Positions 7,109 through 15,906 of a DNA stretch of 64,000 bases are shown piece by piece. Both the position numbers and the translations under genes were made by a program. Numbering within the stretch: the first letter of the stretch is position 1; each line of letters begins with the position of its first letter. Under the pieces are notes generated by a model, which saw only the letters and a list, made by a program, of their open reading frames with translations, was not told the DNA's origin and did not search any database. Origin of the DNA: AC-32 sp038237925 (GTDB lineage Bacteria; Actinomycetota; Thermoleophilia; Gaiellales; Gaiellaceae); the NCBI GenBank assembly GCA_038237925.1, contig JBBRYF010000003.1:1-64000 (forward strand), in the 5' to 3' direction.

Positions 7109-7705
7109 TCAGAGGATGTAGACCGTCGTGTAGACGACGATCCACATCACGTCCACGAAGTGCCAGTAGATCCCGGGAATCTCGACGCCGTGGTGATGCT
7201 CGGCCGAGTAGTGCCCGCGGTAGGAGCGGATCGTCGCCGCGAGGAGGAGCGTCAGTCCGACGAAGACGTGGGCGCCGTGCAGGCCGGTGAGGCAGTAGAA
7301 GACGGTGCCGAAGGCATCGGTGTAGGGCGCGAACCCGATCCGCGAGTACTCCCTGATCTGCGTCAGCAGGAAGGTCAGCCCGAGCAGGAAGGTCAGCGTC
7401 AGGCCGGCCTGGAGCCCCGCCCGGTTGCCCCGCTTGATCGCCTGTAGCCCCCAGTGCATCGTGAAGCTCGAGGTCACGAGGATGATCGTGTTCATCCCGG
7501 CGACGAAGACGGGCAGGTTGTGCCCGGGAGTCGGCCACGGCGCATGGGCCGCGACCCGCACGAAGAAGTAGGCCGTGAAGAACGCGCCGAAGAGCATGAT
7601 CTCCGACGCGATGAAGAGGAACATCCCGAGCGTGCGCGCGTCGACGCGCGAGCTCTGGTGCGCTGCGGGCGGATGGGCCGCGTGCGTCTCGGCGTGGGCG
7701 CTCAT
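7109..7705 (-). CDS. coxC: Cytochrome c oxidase subunit III
   Basis: CoxC is the heme-free structural subunit of the aa3/caa3 oxidase. The 198-residue protein has five predicted membrane helices and the family segments LGMFLFIASEIMLFGAFF, LTGLHGAHVFVGL and the C-terminal IPGIYWHFVDVMWIVVY. Its length equals the five-helix form common in actinobacteria. ATG 7705 overlaps the stop of the tandem USP gene (ATGA), which settles the start against a longer in-frame extension to 7798. It is the last oxidase gene of the operon. Confidence 0.95.
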   Translation of the reverse strand: MSAHAETHAAHPPAAHQSSRVDARTLGMFLFIASEIMLFGAFFTAYFFVRVAAHAPWPTPGHNLPVFVAGMNTIILVTSSFTMHWGLQAIKRGNRAGLQAGLTLTFLLGLTFLLTQIREYSRIGFAPYTDAFGTVFYCLTGLHGAHVFVGLTLLLAATIRSYRGHYSAEHHHGVEIPGIYWHFVDVMWIVVYTTVYIL

Positions 7706-8553
7706 GCGACCGGTGCCTCCTCGCGCGCGACCTCGACGTGCTCGACCGGCAAGCCCGTCTGCTTGCGCAGGCGGTTGATCAGGTCGCCGCGCAGCCAACT
7801 CGACGTCTTCTCGCCCGGAAACGTCGAAACGATGATCTCGTCGACGCGCTCGTCCTGGACCGCCTGGACGGCGGCGGTGAACGGATCGGGGTGCGCGATC
7901 TGGCCGTGGGCGTCGATGCCCTCGCCGCGCAGGATCGTCAGCGTCCGGCGCAGCCGCCGCTCAGCCTCGGGATGGGCGGCTTCGGACTCGTCGCTCTGCG
8001 GAGACAGGATCAGGAACGAGACCGGACCGCGGCCGGCCCGTTCCCGGATCTTGTCGAGGAGCGGCTCGCCGACGACGGTCTGGTTCGCGACCACGAGCAC
8101 ATTGGCCTCCGCCTCCGGCCGGTCCTGGCTCAGGTCGACGACGACGTGCTCGACCGGCAGGCTGCCAGCGGCGCCCTTGATCCGCTCGACGACGTCGCGG
8201 CGCAGCCAGCCCGAGCGCTGCTGCGGGTGTGTCGAGACGACGACCTCGTCCGGCGGCGGCTCGAGCTGCGCGATCGCGTCGCGCGTTGCGGCGACCGGGT
8301 CGGTCTCGACGATCATTCCCGCCGCCGGGATCCCGGCGGCGCGCAAAGCCTTGAGCGTCTGCTCCAGGCGGCGCCCGGCGGCCGCGCGGCGGGTGTCCTC
8401 GTAGACCACGTATCCTTCGCGCGGCTGATTGACCGGCGTGATCACGGTCACGCGCACGGGGCCGTCCTTGCGCCGGCGCTCGATCGCCTCGATCAGGCTC
8501 CGGCCGGCAACGGTCTCGTTCGCGATCACGAGGACGTGCCGCTCGGCGCTCAC
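7702..8553 (-). CDS. Tandem universal-stress-domain protein within the cox operon
   Basis: A soluble 283-residue protein made of two USP-like domains (about 1-145 and 150-283). Each begins with a VLVxANxTV strand and ends with a repeated signature, STHPQQRSGWLRRDVV in the first and STFPGEKTSSWLRGDLI in the second, followed by LPVEHV. The length and the two-domain form resemble tandem USPs that bind nucleotides, though a clean ATP-binding GxxG motif is not evident. The GTG start overlaps the coxA stop and its own stop overlaps the coxC start, so it is translated as an integral member of the oxidase operon. Its role is unknown; a regulatory or assembly link to respiration is inference. Confidence 0.85.
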   Translation of the reverse strand: MSAERHVLVIANETVAGRSLIEAIERRRKDGPVRVTVITPVNQPREGYVVYEDTRRAAAGRRLEQTLKALRAAGIPAAGMIVETDPVAATRDAIAQLEPPPDEVVVSTHPQQRSGWLRRDVVERIKGAAGSLPVEHVVVDLSQDRPEAEANVLVVANQTVVGEPLLDKIRERAGRGPVSFLILSPQSDESEAAHPEAERRLRRTLTILRGEGIDAHGQIAHPDPFTAAVQAVQDERVDEIIVSTFPGEKTSSWLRGDLINRLRKQTGLPVEHVEVAREEAPVA

Positions 8554-10505
8554 CTCGCCGGCACCTCCTGCGACTCTCCGACCCGGTCGCCGTCGAAGAC
8601 CGCGTGGCGCGCGCCGGGCACCCCGTATTCGTAGGGCGTGCCGACGACCTGCGGGATCTCGTCGAAGTTGAAGATCGGCGGCGGCGAGCTCACCTGCCAC
8701 TCGAGCGTCATCGACCGCCACGGGTTGGCGGGCGCGGGAGCACCGAAGCGCCAGCTCGTGAGCATGTTGTAGAGGAAGACGACCGTCGAGGCGCCGAGTC
8801 CGAACGACGCGATCGAGATGAACAGGTTGAGGTCGCCGAAGCGCGGCGCGTAGTCGGCCACGCGACGCGGCATGCCCTGGATCCCGAGCCAGTGCATCGG
8901 GAAGAACGTCAGGTTGAAGCCGACGAAGGTCAGCCAGAAGTGCAGCTTTCCGAGCCGCTCGTTGTACATCCGGCCTGTCATCTTCGGGAACCAGAAGTAG
9001 ATCCCGGCGAAGATCGTGAACAGCGAGCCCCCGAAGAGCACGTAGTGGATGTGCGCGACGACGAAGTAGGTGTCGGAGGTGTGGATGTCGATCGGCACCG
9101 CCGCGAGGTAGATCCCCGAGAGGCCGCCGATCACGAACATCGAGACGAACCCCAGCGCGAAGAGCATCGGGGTGTCGAAGTGGATGCGGCCCTCCCATAA
9201 GGTCGCGAGCCAGGAGAAGACCTTGATCCCCGTCGGCACGGCGATCACCATCGAGGTCACCATCATCGGCACGCGCAGCCACGGCGCCATCCCGGCCACG
9301 AACATGTGGTGCGCCCAGACCGAGAACCCGAGCACGAGGATCGCCATCAGCGAGAGCGCCATCAGCCGGTAGCCGAAGATCGGCTTCCGCGCCATGACGG
9401 AGATCACCTCCGAGGCGATGCCGAAGCCGGGCAGCATCATGATGTAGACCGCCGGGTGGGAGTAGAACCAGAAGATGTGCTGGTAGCCCAGCGGGTAGCC
9501 GCCGTGGGTGAAGTCGAAGAAGTGGGTGTGCATCGCCCGGTCGAAGAGGACGAAGAACTGCGAGCCGGCGATGAACGGCGTCGCGATCACGACGAGCAGC
9601 GAGGTCGTGAAGTTCGCCCAGACGAGCAGCGGCATACGCCAGAAGGTCATTCCCGGCGCCCGCATGGTGATGATCATGACCAGGAAGTTGAGCGCGGTCA
9701 TGATCGAGCTGGCGCCGGCCCACTGGACCGCCATCGCGAAGAACGTGTTGCCGAGCGGCTGGTGCACCGAGAGCGGCGCGTAGTTCGTCCAGCCGGCCGC
9801 GAACGCGCCGCCGGGGACGAGGAAGCTCGAGACCATCATCACGCCCGCGATCGGCAGCAGCCAGAACGAGAGCGCGTTCAGGCGCGGGAAGGCCATGTCG
9901 GGCGCGCCGATCATCAGCGGGATCACGTAGTTGCCGATCCCGGCGAAGGCCGGGATCACGAACAGGAAGATCATCAGCGCGGCGTGCACCGAGAAGAGGC
10001 TGTTGAAGGCCTGGTTGTCGACGAACTGCATCCCGGGCCGCGCGAGCTCGGCGCGCATGAACATCGCGAGCAGGCCAGCGATCACGAAGAAGACGAGCGT
10101 CGTGACCAGGTACTGGATCCCGATCACCTTGTGGTCGGTGTTGACGCGGAAGTAGTCGCGCCAGCTGCGGGCGCCGTGGCCCGAGTGGTCCTCGGGGCGG
10201 GTCGGCGCGCCGCTGGCGTAGCGCATCCAGTAGTCGAAGCCGCCGATGCCTGCGAGGAAGCCGAACGGCACCGTCGTCAGCTCGACGGTGGTGATGATCG
10301 AGCCGTCCCAGATCGGATGCCAGGCCTCGAGCCAGCGGACGAGAACGGTGATCCCCGCGCCGATGCCGAAGAAGAGCGCGGTCATCCACGGGACGCGCAG
10401 CCAGCCCGGCGCGAGCAGCCGGTGCCAGCCGCGTGCAGGGCCCGCGGGCGGCGGATGCTCCGCCTGTGTTTCGTGCTCGTGGAAGCCGACGACCGCGTCG
10501 CTCAC
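8550..10505 (-). CDS. coxA: Cytochrome c oxidase subunit I
   Basis: The catalytic heme-copper subunit, which reduces oxygen and pumps protons. It is 651 residues with about 12-14 membrane helices. An early helix (40-60) precedes the conserved core that starts near TDHKVIGIQY. The CuB/heme region reads WFYSHPAVYIMMLP: the glutamate of HPEVY is replaced and Tyr-Ser precedes the histidine, which is the hallmark of A2-type oxidases. The heme ligands in HTSDTYFVVAHIHYVLFG and the VWAHHMF copper histidines are present. ATG start overlaps the coxB stop. Operon order coxB-coxA-usp-coxC. Confidence 0.97.
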   Translation of the reverse strand: MSDAVVGFHEHETQAEHPPPAGPARGWHRLLAPGWLRVPWMTALFFGIGAGITVLVRWLEAWHPIWDGSIITTVELTTVPFGFLAGIGGFDYWMRYASGAPTRPEDHSGHGARSWRDYFRVNTDHKVIGIQYLVTTLVFFVIAGLLAMFMRAELARPGMQFVDNQAFNSLFSVHAALMIFLFVIPAFAGIGNYVIPLMIGAPDMAFPRLNALSFWLLPIAGVMMVSSFLVPGGAFAAGWTNYAPLSVHQPLGNTFFAMAVQWAGASSIMTALNFLVMIITMRAPGMTFWRMPLLVWANFTTSLLVVIATPFIAGSQFFVLFDRAMHTHFFDFTHGGYPLGYQHIFWFYSHPAVYIMMLPGFGIASEVISVMARKPIFGYRLMALSLMAILVLGFSVWAHHMFVAGMAPWLRVPMMVTSMVIAVPTGIKVFSWLATLWEGRIHFDTPMLFALGFVSMFVIGGLSGIYLAAVPIDIHTSDTYFVVAHIHYVLFGGSLFTIFAGIYFWFPKMTGRMYNERLGKLHFWLTFVGFNLTFFPMHWLGIQGMPRRVADYAPRFGDLNLFISIASFGLGASTVVFLYNMLTSWRFGAPAPANPWRSMTLEWQVSSPPPIFNFDEIPQVVGTPYEYGVPGARHAVFDGDRVGESQEVPAR

Positions 10506-11551
10506 TTGCCGCCTCCGAGGAACTTCACGAGCGCGGCGAGCTGCGCCGGCGGCAGCGTGCTGTAGGTGCCGGGCATGACGCTCTTCGGAAAGCCCGGCTC
10601 GACGTACGCATTCGGATCAACGATCGACTCGCGGATGAACTGGTTCAACGGCTTGCCCGCACGCCGAGCGAAGTCGGGCAGCTTATCGAGGTCGGGACCG
10701 ACGTTTCCGGTCGCGTTCGCCGGCTTGAACGTGTGGCAGCCGTTGCACCCGTTCGCGACGAAGAGCGTCTTCCCGGAGGTGCCGCCGGGCGCAGCGTTAC
10801 CGGGGTTCGCGGCGCTGCCCTGGCTCTTCGCCCACTTGAGGAACGCGGCCCGTGACATCACCTTGGCCTCCGAGCGCATCAGCGCGTGACCGAGGCCGCA
10901 GAGCTCGGTGCAGATCACGTCGAAGGTGCCGAGTCGCTTCGGGGTGATCACGAGCTTCGTCACCATGCCCGGCACCGCGTCCTGCTTCTGGCTGAACTCC
11001 GGGACCCAGAACGAGTGGATCACGTCGAGCGAGGTCAGCCGGAGCTGCACCGGCGCATGGTTCGGCAGCTGCAGGGTCGACGACGTCGCGTTCTTGAAGG
11101 CCGGATACTGGAAGAGCCACGAAAACTGCTGGCCGGTCACCTTGACGACGAGCGGCGCCAGCGGGTCGCGCTGGCCCGAAGCCGCCGAGGCGCTCGGCAG
11201 GTGCTCGTTCCTCGAGAGCACGATCGCGCTAACGATCGAGATCGCGGTCACGAGAGCCGCGGGGACCGCCGTCCACACGATCTCGAGGCCGGTGTGCCCG
11301 TGGATGGGCGGGCCGTCTGCGTCGTCGCCCGGGCGGGCGCGGAACTTCAGCAGCGAGTAGACGATCACCGCCGCCACGAGCGCGAAGATCGAGATGCAGA
11401 TCGCGGTCACGAACCAGAAGACGAAGTCGACCCGGTCGGCCTGCTCGCTCGCCGGGCGCGGGAGCCACGGGACGAGCAGCGCCACGGCCGCGGCTCCGCC
11501 GCCGAACAGGATTCCGAGGATGACGAGCTGGACGATCGATCCCCTGCGCAC
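10502..11551 (-). CDS. coxB: caa3-type cytochrome c oxidase subunit II with fused cytochrome c
   Basis: CoxB accepts electrons through the CuA centre and passes them to subunit I. The 349-residue protein has a signal/first helix, two membrane helices (about 8-28 and 45-70), the cupredoxin domain with the CuA ligands in CTELCGLGHALM (about 218-229) plus the upstream VIHSFWVPEF histidine, and a C-terminal class I cytochrome c domain with CNGCH (about 273-277). The fusion defines a caa3-type enzyme. GTG start at 11551; a 145-bp divergent region separates it from the DUF6458 gene and must contain the operon promoter. Confidence 0.96.
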   Translation of the reverse strand: MRRGSIVQLVILGILFGGGAAAVALLVPWLPRPASEQADRVDFVFWFVTAICISIFALVAAVIVYSLLKFRARPGDDADGPPIHGHTGLEIVWTAVPAALVTAISIVSAIVLSRNEHLPSASAASGQRDPLAPLVVKVTGQQFSWLFQYPAFKNATSSTLQLPNHAPVQLRLTSLDVIHSFWVPEFSQKQDAVPGMVTKLVITPKRLGTFDVICTELCGLGHALMRSEAKVMSRAAFLKWAKSQGSAANPGNAAPGGTSGKTLFVANGCNGCHTFKPANATGNVGPDLDKLPDFARRAGKPLNQFIRESIVDPNAYVEPGFPKSVMPGTYSTLPPAQLAALVKFLGGGK

Positions 11552-11696
11552 CGGTGGCGAGACTACTGGACACGGAGGCGGTTCCGCGAGGGAAGCGACC
11601 GTCGGCCCCGAAGAGTTGGAAACTCCTGCAACTAGGAGGGTTCAGTGAGGCCCGAAATCGGGTAGGTCCGGACGGCAACCCCGTTAAGGAGGATCC
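11552..11696. promoter_or_regulatory. Divergent control region between coxB and the DUF6458 gene
   Basis: This is the only gap available for the promoters of the cox operon (leftward) and the small membrane protein gene (rightward). On the plus strand it holds two small stems, CTCCT/AGGAG (11623-11638) and CCCGA-AA-TCGGG (11651-11662), then a very strong Shine-Dalgarno AAGGAGGA 5 bases before the ATG at 11697. No convincing -35/-10 pair could be fixed by eye on either strand. Confidence 0.45.
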
Positions 11697-11927
11697 ATGG
11701 GACTCGGTGTAAGCATGCTTCTGATCGCGGCCGGCGCGATTCTCGCGTTCGCGGTCAACGCGCACGTCTCGGGTGTCGACGTGCAGACGATCGGCTGGAT
11801 CTTGTTGATCGTCGGAATCGTCGGTGCGGTGCTCTCGATGATCTTCTGGTCGTCGTGGGCAGGCCCCGGCTACTGGTCTCGCCGCCGCGGTGGGTACGTC
11901 GACGAGGCGCCTCCGCCCGGCTACTAG
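11697..11927 (+). CDS. DUF6458 small membrane protein
   Basis: A 76-residue protein with two membrane helices (about 4-20 and 31-50) linked by the short NAHVSGVDVQTIGW segment, ending in a soluble Arg/Gly/Pro/Tyr-rich tail. The sequence matches the actinobacterial DUF6458 family, which has no assigned function. A near-perfect Shine-Dalgarno (AAGGAGGA) precedes ATG 11697, suggesting high expression, and a 24-bp perfect palindrome follows 19 bp after the stop, so it is probably a single-gene transcription unit. Confidence 0.85.
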   Translation: MGLGVSMLLIAAGAILAFAVNAHVSGVDVQTIGWILLIVGIVGAVLSMIFWSSWAGPGYWSRRRGGYVDEAPPPGY

Positions 11928-11946
11928 GACGAGGAAGGTTCCATCC

Positions 11947-11970
11947 GGAGCGGCCCAATTGGGCCGCTCC
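11947..11970. terminator. Perfect 24-bp palindrome, probable terminator
   Basis: Twelve-base arms (GGAGCGGCCCAA and its complement) meet without spacer; as RNA they give a 10-bp stem with an AATT loop. It lies 19 bp downstream of the DUF6458 stop. TGCGTTT follows instead of a clear U-run, so termination would be of the weak or factor-assisted type common in high-GC actinobacteria. Confidence 0.6.
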
Positions 11971-12010
11971 TGCGTTTCGGAGCGAGGCGTGTGGGTCACA
12001 CCCCCGTACG

Positions 12011-12958
12011 ATGCCGACGCGGACGGCAGGGGAGGAGCGGGCGCTGCACGTACTGGCCCGCGTTGTAGCGGACAGCCCGTTCCAGGCGCGCGAGCTGATC
12101 GACCGCGTCTGCGCAGGGACCCGCGAGGCCTTCGGCTTCGAGCGCGTCGAATGGTCGCCGAACGGCCTCGTGCCCGTGCCGGGCGAGGGAGAGCCGTCTC
12201 CGAGCGCGGCCGACCTATCGGTGCTCACCGCGCTGGGCGAGGCCGCTGCAGCCGTCGCCGACCGGGCCCGCGACGTCGATCAGGCGGAGCGGCGCAAGAC
12301 CGACTTCGTCTCGATCGCCTCGCACGAGCTGCGCACGCCGATCTCGGTGGTGCACGGCATCGCAGCAACGTTGCACGCCCGCATCGACGAGCTCGAGGAG
12401 GCTCAGGTGAACGCTCTGCTAAGAACGCTCGTGCAACAAACCGACCGCCTGCGCGACCTCGCCGACCAGCTGCTCGACCTCTCGCGCCTCGAGTCCGGGA
12501 GCGCGGGACTTCGGCCCGAGCTCATCCATCCGCGGGAACGGCTCGGCGAGCTGCTGCCGCGGATCGCCGGCGAGCGAGTGGCGGAGGTGCGCGTGATCGC
12601 CGACCCGGATTGCGCGATCGTCGCCGACCCGATCGCGTTCGAGCGTGTGGCGGCGAATCTAATCCTGAACGCCCTGCGCTACGGCGTGCCGCCGGTTGAA
12701 GTCCGGGTCGAGGAAGGCACGGATTTCCGCCTCGTGGTCGAGGATCACGGCGCAGGCGTGCCGCGGGAGTTCGTACCGCACCTGTTCGAGCGCTTCAGCC
12801 GCAGCGACGACACCCGGCGCGCCGGGTCGGCGGGAGCCGGGCTCGGCCTCTCGATCGCGTCCGCCTATGCGGGCGCGATCGGCGGCAGCCTCGAATACGA
12901 GGAGGCGCAGCCCCACGGCGCTCGCTTCACGCTGCGGCTACCGGCAGCTCGAAGCTGA
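12011..12958 (+). CDS. Soluble sensor histidine kinase
   Basis: A 315-residue two-component kinase without membrane helices. Residues 1-95 form a poorly conserved, possibly GAF-like sensor. A HisKA domain has the phospho-acceptor in SIASHELRTPISVVHGI (about 100-116), followed by the HATPase domain with the N box NLILNALRYG, G1 VEDHGAGVP and G2 GAGLGLSIA. I chose ATG 12011; the frame continues upstream but into the terminator palindrome. No response regulator is adjacent. Its 3' end overlaps the opposing kinase gene by 32 bp. Confidence 0.85.
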   Translation: MPTRTAGEERALHVLARVVADSPFQARELIDRVCAGTREAFGFERVEWSPNGLVPVPGEGEPSPSAADLSVLTALGEAAAAVADRARDVDQAERRKTDFVSIASHELRTPISVVHGIAATLHARIDELEEAQVNALLRTLVQQTDRLRDLADQLLDLSRLESGSAGLRPELIHPRERLGELLPRIAGERVAEVRVIADPDCAIVADPIAFERVAANLILNALRYGVPPVEVRVEEGTDFRLVVEDHGAGVPREFVPHLFERFSRSDDTRRAGSAGAGLGLSIASAYAGAIGGSLEYEEAQPHGARFTLRLPAARS

Positions 12959-15581
12959 AGCGCGAGCCCTCGCCCTCGCGCGACTCGACCCAGATCGAGC
13001 CGTTCATCCGGCGTACGAGCTCGCGGCAGATGTAGAGGCCGAGCCCGGTGCCGCCGACGCCTCGGGTGAGGTTCGGATCGACCCGGTAGAACTTGTCGAA
13101 GATCCGCCGCTGGTCACTCGGCGGGATCCCGAGGCCGCGATCGGCGACGCTGAAGCGCACGGCGTGCTCGCGCTTGGAGATCTCGACGTCGACGGGGCCG
13201 CCGTCGGGCGAGTACTTGACCGCATTGTCGACGAGGTTCGTCAGCACCTGCCGCACCTTGTCCGGGTCCGCCACAATTGCGGGGAGCCCTGGCTCGCACG
13301 AGAACGAGAGCTCGACCTTCGCAGGCAAGTGCACTTTCGCCGCTTCCACCACCGTCCGTGTCAGGTCGCGCGGGTCGTGGGTGCCGACGTCCAGGTGGAT
13401 GCGGTCGGCGTCGAGCCGGCTGGCCCAGAGGATGTCGTTGACCGTGCGCGCGAGCCGCTCGGACTCGGTCGCGATCACGCTCAGCAGGTTCCCGCGCTGC
13501 GTCGCGTCGAGCGGGAGGTCCTCGCGCTGGAGGGTCAGCGCCGCCCCATAGATCGCCGCCAGCGGCGTGCGCAGCTCGTGCGAAACCGTCGAGACGAAGT
13601 CGCTGCGCAGCTCCTCCAGGACGCGGTCGGCAGTCAAGTCGCGAAACGCGTAGACGGTGCCCTCCGCGAACTCGACCGCCGCGATCGAGAGCCAGAGCTC
13701 CCGGCCCGGAACCTCGAGCGGCAGCGTCTCGGCCCCGCGCGCCGCGCTGGGAGTGCTCGCCACCGGCACGCGAGCGGCGATTGCGGCCCAGCCGGGGATC
13801 GCCTCGACCGCCGGACGGCCCACCACGTCCTCGGCGCGCAGCTGCGTCACCGCCTCCGCCGCGCGGTTCCAGAGACGAACGACCCCCTCGAGATCGAGCA
13901 TGAAGACACCGTCACCGATGTGCTCGAGCACGCGCGCCGCGTCGGCCCGCCGCTCGGCCTCGTCGAAGAGCAGGGCGTTGTCGACGGCGACCGCGGCCCG
14001 CCTTGCCAGCTCGACGACGGTGGCAAGGTCGTCGTCGCCGAACAGGCGCTCGGTCGTGGTGGAAAGCACTGTGAGCGCGCCGAGCACCCGCCCGCGAGCG
14101 CTCAGCGGCACCGAGATCAGCGAGGTCATCCCGATCGCGCGGAGGGCTTTGAGCAGCCTCTCGTCGCCACGGCTCGCCTCGCGCAGGTGCTGGTCGGTGA
14201 CCTCACGGATCAGCTCCGGGCTGCCGGTTGTTATCGCAAGGGCCGGCCCGTGCGGGGAGCTCAGCTCGAGCGGGAACTTGAGCTGGAAGTCGTACGCGGC
14301 AGCCCGGAGCTCGGGGTCCGCATGCGCTACCGCGACGCGCTCGAGACGATCGTCGGCCCGCAGCAGGTCGATCACGCACCAGTCGCCGAGGTACGGCACG
14401 GCGAGCACGCTCAGGCGCTGAAGCGCGGTGTCGTGCTCGAGCGTCGAGCCGAGCAGCTCGCTCGCCTCGGCCAAGAACTCGAGCCGCCGGCTGGCTGCCC
14501 GCTCGCCCTCGTACAGGCGCGACTGCTGGATCGCGAGCGCCACGCGGTCGGCGAGCAGCTGCAGCGTCCGCTCGTCGTCCTTGGTGAAGACGCGCGGCTG
14601 AAGCGACCCGACGTGAAGCACGCCGAGGAGCCGCCCCTCGGTGAGCAGGGGCACCCCGAGCAGCGACTTCAGGCCGCGCTCGATGAGTAGGGGATTGACG
14701 AGCTCGGCCTTCGCGACGTCCGGGATGAACACCGGGCTCTGAGTCGCGGCCACGCGGCCGGCGAAGCCGCGGCCGACCGGGATGCGCACGCCTGCCTCCA
14801 CCTCCTCTTCAAGCCCGCGAGCCCAGGACGCGACGAGCTCCTCGCCCTTCTCCTCGAGCAGCAGGGCGACCGCGGTATCGCTGCGCATCACCTTGCGGAT
14901 CCCGTCGAGCAGGTTCTCGAGCAATCGGTCGAGGTCGAGGTGCGTCAGCGCCGCCTGAGAGATCACCTCGAGGTCGCGCAGGCGTTCCGCAGCTTCCTCG
15001 GCGGCGGCCCTCGCATCGCGCTCGCGCGAGAAAAGGACCGCGTTGTCGACCGCGAGCGCCGCGCGGCCCGCGAGACCCACTGCCAGCGCGATCTCGGCCT
15101 CGCCGTAGCGGCGGCCGGACTCCGACATCGCCAGCGTCAGCGCGCCGATGATCCGCGTTCGCGCGATGAGCGGCACGGCCATGGCGGCCCTCGGGTCTAG
15201 CCTCGTCATCAGCTCCAAATGGCGCTCGTCGCGGACCGTCGTCCGCAGCGACTCCGGGTCGAACTCGGGGAACACGACGACCTCGCCCGAACGAAGCGAG
15301 CGCGCAGCCGGCTGTGGCGAGTCGATCGTCGGCGTGTAGAGCATCCGCATCTCGCGCAGCAGGTCCTCCTTCTGCGCGTCGGCCGCGAAGACGGCGACCT
15401 GTTTGATCGTCACGCCGTCCTCCTCGAGCACGTCCACGATGCACCAGTCGGCGAGCGCGGGCACGGCGAGCCGCGCGACCTGGACGAGGGTCTCCTCCCA
15501 GTCGAGCGACTTGGCGAGCATCTCCCCGGCCTCGGCGAGGAACCGCACCCCTTCGTCGGCCGTGATCTCGCGCGCGATCAC
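12927..15581 (-). CDS. Multi-GAF/PAS sensor histidine kinase
   Basis: An 884-residue cytosolic kinase with, in order, three GAF domains (about 1-170, 190-355 and 370-540), a PAS domain (about 545-655) with the VRLWNRAAEAV segment, a HisKA domain with the acceptor in VSTVSHELRTPLAAIYG, and an HATPase domain with NLVDNAVKYS, VADRGLGIP and GTGLGLYI. The first and third GAF domains are alike (both begin DWCxxDxL), suggesting internal duplication. GAF domains usually bind small molecules or heme, but no ligand can be assigned. Start GTG 15581 is the first workable codon; no cognate regulator is adjacent. Confidence 0.9.
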   Translation of the reverse strand: MIAREITADEGVRFLAEAGEMLAKSLDWEETLVQVARLAVPALADWCIVDVLEEDGVTIKQVAVFAADAQKEDLLREMRMLYTPTIDSPQPAARSLRSGEVVVFPEFDPESLRTTVRDERHLELMTRLDPRAAMAVPLIARTRIIGALTLAMSESGRRYGEAEIALAVGLAGRAALAVDNAVLFSRERDARAAAEEAAERLRDLEVISQAALTHLDLDRLLENLLDGIRKVMRSDTAVALLLEEKGEELVASWARGLEEEVEAGVRIPVGRGFAGRVAATQSPVFIPDVAKAELVNPLLIERGLKSLLGVPLLTEGRLLGVLHVGSLQPRVFTKDDERTLQLLADRVALAIQQSRLYEGERAASRRLEFLAEASELLGSTLEHDTALQRLSVLAVPYLGDWCVIDLLRADDRLERVAVAHADPELRAAAYDFQLKFPLELSSPHGPALAITTGSPELIREVTDQHLREASRGDERLLKALRAIGMTSLISVPLSARGRVLGALTVLSTTTERLFGDDDLATVVELARRAAVAVDNALLFDEAERRADAARVLEHIGDGVFMLDLEGVVRLWNRAAEAVTQLRAEDVVGRPAVEAIPGWAAIAARVPVASTPSAARGAETLPLEVPGRELWLSIAAVEFAEGTVYAFRDLTADRVLEELRSDFVSTVSHELRTPLAAIYGAALTLQREDLPLDATQRGNLLSVIATESERLARTVNDILWASRLDADRIHLDVGTHDPRDLTRTVVEAAKVHLPAKVELSFSCEPGLPAIVADPDKVRQVLTNLVDNAVKYSPDGGPVDVEISKREHAVRFSVADRGLGIPPSDQRRIFDKFYRVDPNLTRGVGGTGLGLYICRELVRRMNGSIWVESREGEGSRFSFELPVAAA

Positions 15582-15807
15582 CGCGCAGCCGCCGCGAATG
15601 CCGCGAGCCGCACCCTGCCTGGCTCAGGGATGTGCCGATCGACCATAGGGCTGGAAGGGACCGAACTCTACCCCCCGGCGTAGGCAACGCATCCGCCGCC
15701 GCGGCCGACATAGGCGGGCGCGGCACACAGCGGCAACTGCGAAGGAGACGACCCGATCGAAGTCGTCATGCTGCGGCGCCGGCCGCCAGCGGACTTCGAT
15801 CTGGAGA

Positions 15808-15880
15808 TGGGCCGTGAAGGGATCGAACCTTCGACCTTGGGATTAAGAGTCCCCTGCTCTACCAGCTGAGCTAACGGCCC
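15808..15880 (-). tRNA. tRNA-Lys (anticodon CTT)
   Basis: Read on the minus strand, a 73-nt cloverleaf has acceptor arms GGGCCGT and ACGGCCC, the D-loop segment AGCTCAGCTGGTAGAGC, the anticodon loop CTCTTAA giving CTT, and the T-arm GGTTCGATCC. The discriminator base is A and no CCA is encoded. It lies in the 325-bp gap between the long histidine kinase and the epimerase gene; apart from it that gap shows nothing recognisable. Confidence 0.96.
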
Positions 15881-15906
15881 GAAGCGGCGCATAGTGTAGC
15901 CGCCGC

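Noticed and set aside
7702..10389. 895-codon minus-strand frame that could be read as a large fusion with the tandem USP at its C-terminus
   Set aside because: The first 600 codons are coxA read in the wrong frame; the GTG at 8553 overlapping the coxA stop is the real start.
9306..10565. 419-codon plus-strand frame antisense to coxA and coxB
   Set aside because: Its composition is typical of a GC-rich shadow frame, and the minus-strand frames contain all oxidase motifs.
12696..14690. 664-codon plus-strand frame opposite the multi-GAF kinase
   Set aside because: Low-complexity Arg/Glu/Val text with no domain; the minus strand encodes an obvious kinase.
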